From Methylococcaceae bacterium (GTDB lineage Bacteria > Pseudomonadota > Gammaproteobacteria > Methylococcales > Methylomonadaceae), in NCBI GenBank assembly GCA_947506075.1, contig CANNNN010000112.1, positions 1 through 8,068 of the forward strand: DNA of 8,068 nucleotides, given 5' to 3'. Under the pieces are notes generated by a model. That model searched no databases, had not been told where the DNA came from, and saw only the letters and a list, made by a program, of their open reading frames with translations. Within the stretch, counting starts at the first letter, position 1, and each line of letters opens with the position of its first letter. Positions 5,377 to 8,068 of the stretch are shown here, piece after piece. The translations under genes and the position numbers were made by a program.

Positions 5377-7830
5377 TTAATCCTGTTTTTTACTGAGTCG
5401 TAAGGAATTGACAATAACCGAAACCGAGCTCAAGGCCATGGCCGCAGACGCTATCATCGGATTGAGCTTACCAATTGCCGCAACCGGAATGGCGATAACG
5501 TTATAACCGAAGGCCCAGAACAGGTTTTGCTTAATGATTTTAATGGTATCGGTGCTTAACTGAATGGCTTCGGTCACTTTGTTGATGTCGCCATGCACCA
5601 GCGTCATATCGGCAGACTCTATCGCGATGTCGGTGCCCGTGCCTATCGCAAAACCGACATTGGCAGCCGCCAAGGCAGGAGCGTCATTGATGCCGTCACC
5701 TATCATGCCGACGTTTTTGCCCTCGCTTTGAAACTGATGAATAATGGCCAGTTTTTGTTCAGGTTTGGCATTGGCGATCACCGTTTCAATGCCCACTATA
5801 GCTGCAATGTAGTGTGCGGTTTTTTCGGTGTCGCCGGTTACCATCAGGGTCTGTATGCCCAATTTTTTCAGATGCAAGATAGCCTCTATAGCCTGTGGCC
5901 TGGGCTTGTCGGCAATACCGAAGACAGCAGCAGCCCTGCCATTGACAGCCATAAATACCGGCGTTTTACCTTGCCCTGCAAAATCACCGGCGGCGGCTAA
6001 CAAGCCATCAACCATAATGTCTTTATCCTCCAGCCAGGCTTTATTTCCCAACAACAGTTTTTTACCCTCAACTTCGGCTTCGATGCCTCGCCCGGTTTCA
6101 CTGTAAAAATAGCTGCAATCCTGCAACGCAATAGACTGTTCTTTGGCATAAGCCACTATCGCCTTGCCCAAGAAATGTTCCGAATTATGTTCTGCAGTAG
6201 CCGCCAGGCGAATTAGCTTTTCCTGGCTCAGTCGAGACAGTTTAAATAAATCGGTAACTTTCGGTTTGCCTTCGGTAATGGTTCCGGTTTTGTCGAAAAC
6301 GATGACATTGAGCTTCGCTGCCGTTTCCAGGCTTTCGCCATTGCGGATATAAATGCCTGTGCTTGCGGCCTGACCTGCGCCGACCATGATAGCTGCTGGA
6401 GTTGCCAGACCCAGCGCGCAAGGACAGGCAATCAATAAAACGGTGATCGCATTGCCGAACGCAAAGCCCAAAGGCGCGCCGACCACCAGCCAACCGGCCA
6501 AGGTTAAGCCCGACAGCACCATTACTGATGGCACAAACACGGCGGAAATTTTATCCACCTGTTTTTGAATCGGCAACTTGGTTGCCTGAGCCTGATCAAC
6601 CATGTGTACTATGCTGGCCAGCACCGTATCCATGCCGACTGCGGTGACGCGAATACGCAATACACCGCTGCCATTGACGCAGCCACCTATCACCTTATGT
6701 CCGACGTCCTTGACGATAGGCAGACTTTCACCGGTCACCATGGCTTCATCCACCGTGGATACGCCCTGAATGACTAGGCCGTCGGTAGGGATTTTTTCGC
6801 CAGGCCGCACCAGCAATATATCGTCTATTATGCAATCGTCAACGCCAATAACAATTTCCTGCCCATCACGAATGACGGTTGCGGTTTGCGGTTGCAAATC
6901 GACCAGCTTGCGAATGGCTGCCCCGGCTTGGCCTTTGGCGCGCTCCTCCAAATAGCGACCCAATAACACAAAAGTGATTATTGCCGCACCGGCTTCAAAG
7001 TAGATATGGCCTCTGCGTCTGAACAGGGCTGGCAAACTGTAGCCATAAGCGGAACCGACTCCCAGTGTAATCAAGGTATCCATATTAGCCGTGCGTTGTT
7101 TTGCCAAGCGCCAGGCTTTGGTAAAGAACGTCCCGCCTGACCAGAACACCACTGGCGTAGTCAGCAAAAATTGCAACCAATGAAGCCAGCGCGAGGTTGG
7201 CATGCTCATGCCGACCATGACCACAGGGAAACTCAACAGGCCGGACCAGATAAAACGGCGTTTAGCCATAACAATCCGCTGTCGTTCCTTGTCGATCAGA
7301 TTCTTGCGTTGCGATAAGGTGTCCATCGGATAGGTTTTATAACCCAAGGTTGCGACTTTTGCGCTAACCTCATCCTTGGCTAACTGGCCTTGAACCATCA
7401 GGGTTGAGGTACCAAAGTTGACGCTGGCCTGCTTGATTCTGGGGTCGCGCTTTAATACCATTTCGATCAACAAGGCGCAGGAGGCGCAGGTCATGCCTTC
7501 TACAGCCAGGTCGACTTCCTGTAACGGGCCGTCGAAAACTTTTTGTTGTTGCCTTTGCGTACCCTGTTTTTTGGCAAGATTGCCTAGCACTGCATCCAGC
7601 AAAATCAATAAATTCTGGGTTGGCAATCGGGTAGGATCAAACTCAATGACCACAGAACCTAGCGCGTAAACCGAGCGTATTCTTTTTATTTCGGGGCGCT
7701 TTTTTAAAAGAATTTCGAAAATATAGCCGCGTTCCTGATCATTTTTCAAGACCGTCGACAGGATTCTGATACGCCGCTGTAACTGATGCACCAGTTGAAA
7801 ATTTTTCGGAGTAGAAGTTTGTATATCCAT
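5377..7830 (-). CDS. Cu(+)-type P1B ATPase 2 (HMA_2-HMA-P-type, 817 aa)
   Basis: This is a paralogue of ATPase 1 with the same order of parts, predicted to pump Cu(+) across the inner membrane. An HMA_2-like region without CxxC spans about 10-83. HMA motif GMTCASC is at 112-118 (C115, C118). Actuator TGE is at 366-368, TM6 CPCALG at 469-474, phosphorylation site DKTGT at D513, SEHF at 550-553, GRGIEA in the nucleotide domain, GDGINDAP at 711-718, TM7 YN at 776-777 and TM8 MALSS at 798-802. This meets the P1B-1 Cu(+) signature. As in ATPase 1, the HP dipeptide is HF (552-553). ATG 7828-7830 gives an N-terminus that aligns with the paralogue, but only a weak ribosome site (TAAG) precedes it. 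It is followed by the TauE/SafE gene at 2 nt. A P1B ATPase next to a TauE/SafE protein resembles the arrangement near cbb3 oxidase assembly genes in other proteobacteria, although no cco gene is visible here. Confidence 0.95.
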   Translation of the reverse strand: MDIQTSTPKNFQLVHQLQRRIRILSTVLKNDQERGYIFEILLKKRPEIKRIRSVYALGSVVIEFDPTRLPTQNLLILLDAVLGNLAKKQGTQRQQQKVFDGPLQEVDLAVEGMTCASCALLIEMVLKRDPRIKQASVNFGTSTLMVQGQLAKDEVSAKVATLGYKTYPMDTLSQRKNLIDKERQRIVMAKRRFIWSGLLSFPVVMVGMSMPTSRWLHWLQFLLTTPVVFWSGGTFFTKAWRLAKQRTANMDTLITLGVGSAYGYSLPALFRRRGHIYFEAGAAIITFVLLGRYLEERAKGQAGAAIRKLVDLQPQTATVIRDGQEIVIGVDDCIIDDILLVRPGEKIPTDGLVIQGVSTVDEAMVTGESLPIVKDVGHKVIGGCVNGSGVLRIRVTAVGMDTVLASIVHMVDQAQATKLPIQKQVDKISAVFVPSVMVLSGLTLAGWLVVGAPLGFAFGNAITVLLIACPCALGLATPAAIMVGAGQAASTGIYIRNGESLETAAKLNVIVFDKTGTITEGKPKVTDLFKLSRLSQEKLIRLAATAEHNSEHFLGKAIVAYAKEQSIALQDCSYFYSETGRGIEAEVEGKKLLLGNKAWLEDKDIMVDGLLAAAGDFAGQGKTPVFMAVNGRAAAVFGIADKPRPQAIEAILHLKKLGIQTLMVTGDTEKTAHYIAAIVGIETVIANAKPEQKLAIIHQFQSEGKNVGMIGDGINDAPALAAANVGFAIGTGTDIAIESADMTLVHGDINKVTEAIQLSTDTIKIIKQNLFWAFGYNVIAIPVAAIGKLNPMIASAAMALSSVSVIVNSLRLSKKQD

Positions 7831-7869
7831 AGCGAAAGTACTTAGAGAGGCAGGTGTAACGAAGGTACA

Positions 7870-7906
7870 AGGTGAAGGGCGAAGCTTAGCCTTTCGCCCA
7901 GCACCT
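7870..7906 (-). other. Strong stem-loop between the unknown gene and ATPase 2
   Basis: The outer stem AGGTG (7870-7874) pairs with CACCT (7902-7906). After a 2x2 internal loop, GGGCGAA (7877-7883) pairs with TTCGCCC (7893-7899), closing a 9-nt loop. It begins 5 nt after the stop codon of the minus-strand gene at 7912 and ends 39 nt before the ATPase 2 start. On the minus strand no U-tract follows, so it is not a standard intrinsic terminator; the T-run at 7915-7921 lies on the plus-strand side and is simply the Lys codons of the upstream gene. It may end or protect the upstream transcript, making ATPase 2 a separate unit, but no clear promoter is seen between 7831 and 7869. Confidence 0.5.
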
Positions 7907-7911
7907 CAGCT

Positions 7912-8068
7912 CTATTTTTTTCTGCGTGAACGAACCAGCAAAAAGCACATATAAAAGAGAGCCATCCATTCATAGCGATGCTTGAGGGGACTTACCAGCC
8001 AATGCCTGGTAATATTTTCCCAATGCAGCTTTACCAGAAACAGCACAAGAATATCGTTCAGGAAATCA
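7912..8068 (-). CDS. C-terminal end (51 residues) of an unrecognised membrane-associated protein
   Basis: An open minus-strand frame enters from the right edge of the window (first whole codon 8065-8067) and stops at TAG (7912-7914). It reads DFLNDILVLFLVKLHWENI, then RHWLVSPLKHRYEW, a hydrophobic MALFYMCFLLV segment and the basic tail RSRRKK. Two hydrophobic stretches separated by a Trp/His/Arg-rich loop, with a strongly basic end, suggest a small membrane protein with a cytoplasmic C-terminus. No family is recognised, and too little is visible to assign a function. It lies 81 bp upstream of ATPase 2 on the same strand, separated by the stem-loop at 7870-7906, so cotranscription is possible but uncertain. 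That it is a real gene is supported by its open frame up to the edge and its protein-like composition. Confidence 0.6.
   Translation of the reverse strand, partial: DFLNDILVLFLVKLHWENITRHWLVSPLKHRYEWMALFYMCFLLVRSRRKK

Noticed and set aside
5593..6000. 135-aa plus-strand frame inside ATPase 2
   Set aside because: It lies wholly opposite the conserved phosphorylation and hinge domains of the ATPase; the composition is that of an antisense frame.
7870..7921. Plus-strand intrinsic terminator (hairpin followed by T-run at 7915-7921)
   Set aside because: No plus-strand gene precedes it, the T-run is 8 nt away from the stem, and it is explained by Lys codons of the minus-strand gene.

Overview
The window looks like chromosomal DNA of a gammaproteobacterium. 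The acnB tail, the style of the copper ATPases and the base composition would fit a Methylococcales-type methanotroph, but that placement is inference from protein character, not from a marker gene. The central content is a copper-handling locus built around two paralogous Cu(+)-type P1B ATPases that face each other. It is bordered by housekeeping aconitase on the left and an unrecognised gene on the right.

Layout. 1-330 is the 3' end of acnB (+). 331-582 is an AT-rich, MITE-like segment bounded by perfect 17-bp inverted repeats; it starts on the base after the acnB stop codon. About 584-705 is the tail of an IS3-type transposase (minus strand), fused to the surviving first 73 codons of a TauE/SafE (UreH-like) membrane protein gene (706-924, minus). 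925-1135 is a non-coding regulatory region with a 16-bp palindrome, a 10-bp inverted repeat and a possible promoter. 1136-4484 is a probable three-gene operon (+): a 118-aa single-span protein, a 126-aa methionine-rich single-span protein that shares its membrane module with the first, and an 821-aa HMA_2-HMA-P1B ATPase. 4544-7830 is a convergent two-gene unit (minus): a second, 817-aa ATPase of the same architecture, followed 2 nt later by an intact TauE/SafE-family membrane protein. 7912-8068 is the C-terminal end of an unrecognised membrane-associated protein (minus).

How the genes may work together. Both ATPases carry the P1B-1 signature (CPC in TM6, YN in TM7, MxxSS in TM8) and a CxxC soft-metal-binding domain, so Cu(+) (or Ag(+)) export from the cytoplasm is well supported. 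The TauE/SafE protein has a Met/His-rich N-terminus and is translationally coupled to ATPase 2, which suggests a joint role in copper delivery or membrane metal traffic. The two small proteins upstream of ATPase 1, one with 13 methionines in about 42 residues, are the least understood part and are candidates for membrane-anchored Cu(I)-binding or accessory partners of that pump. The TauE/SafE remnant beside the ATPase 1 operon suggests that this half of the locus once had its own TauE/SafE partner and lost it through insertion-sequence activity.

The most notable observations are the small-protein pair, the replacement of the near-universal HP dipeptide by HF in the nucleotide-binding domain of both pumps, the 252-bp inverted-repeat element, and the TauE/transposase chimeric junction.
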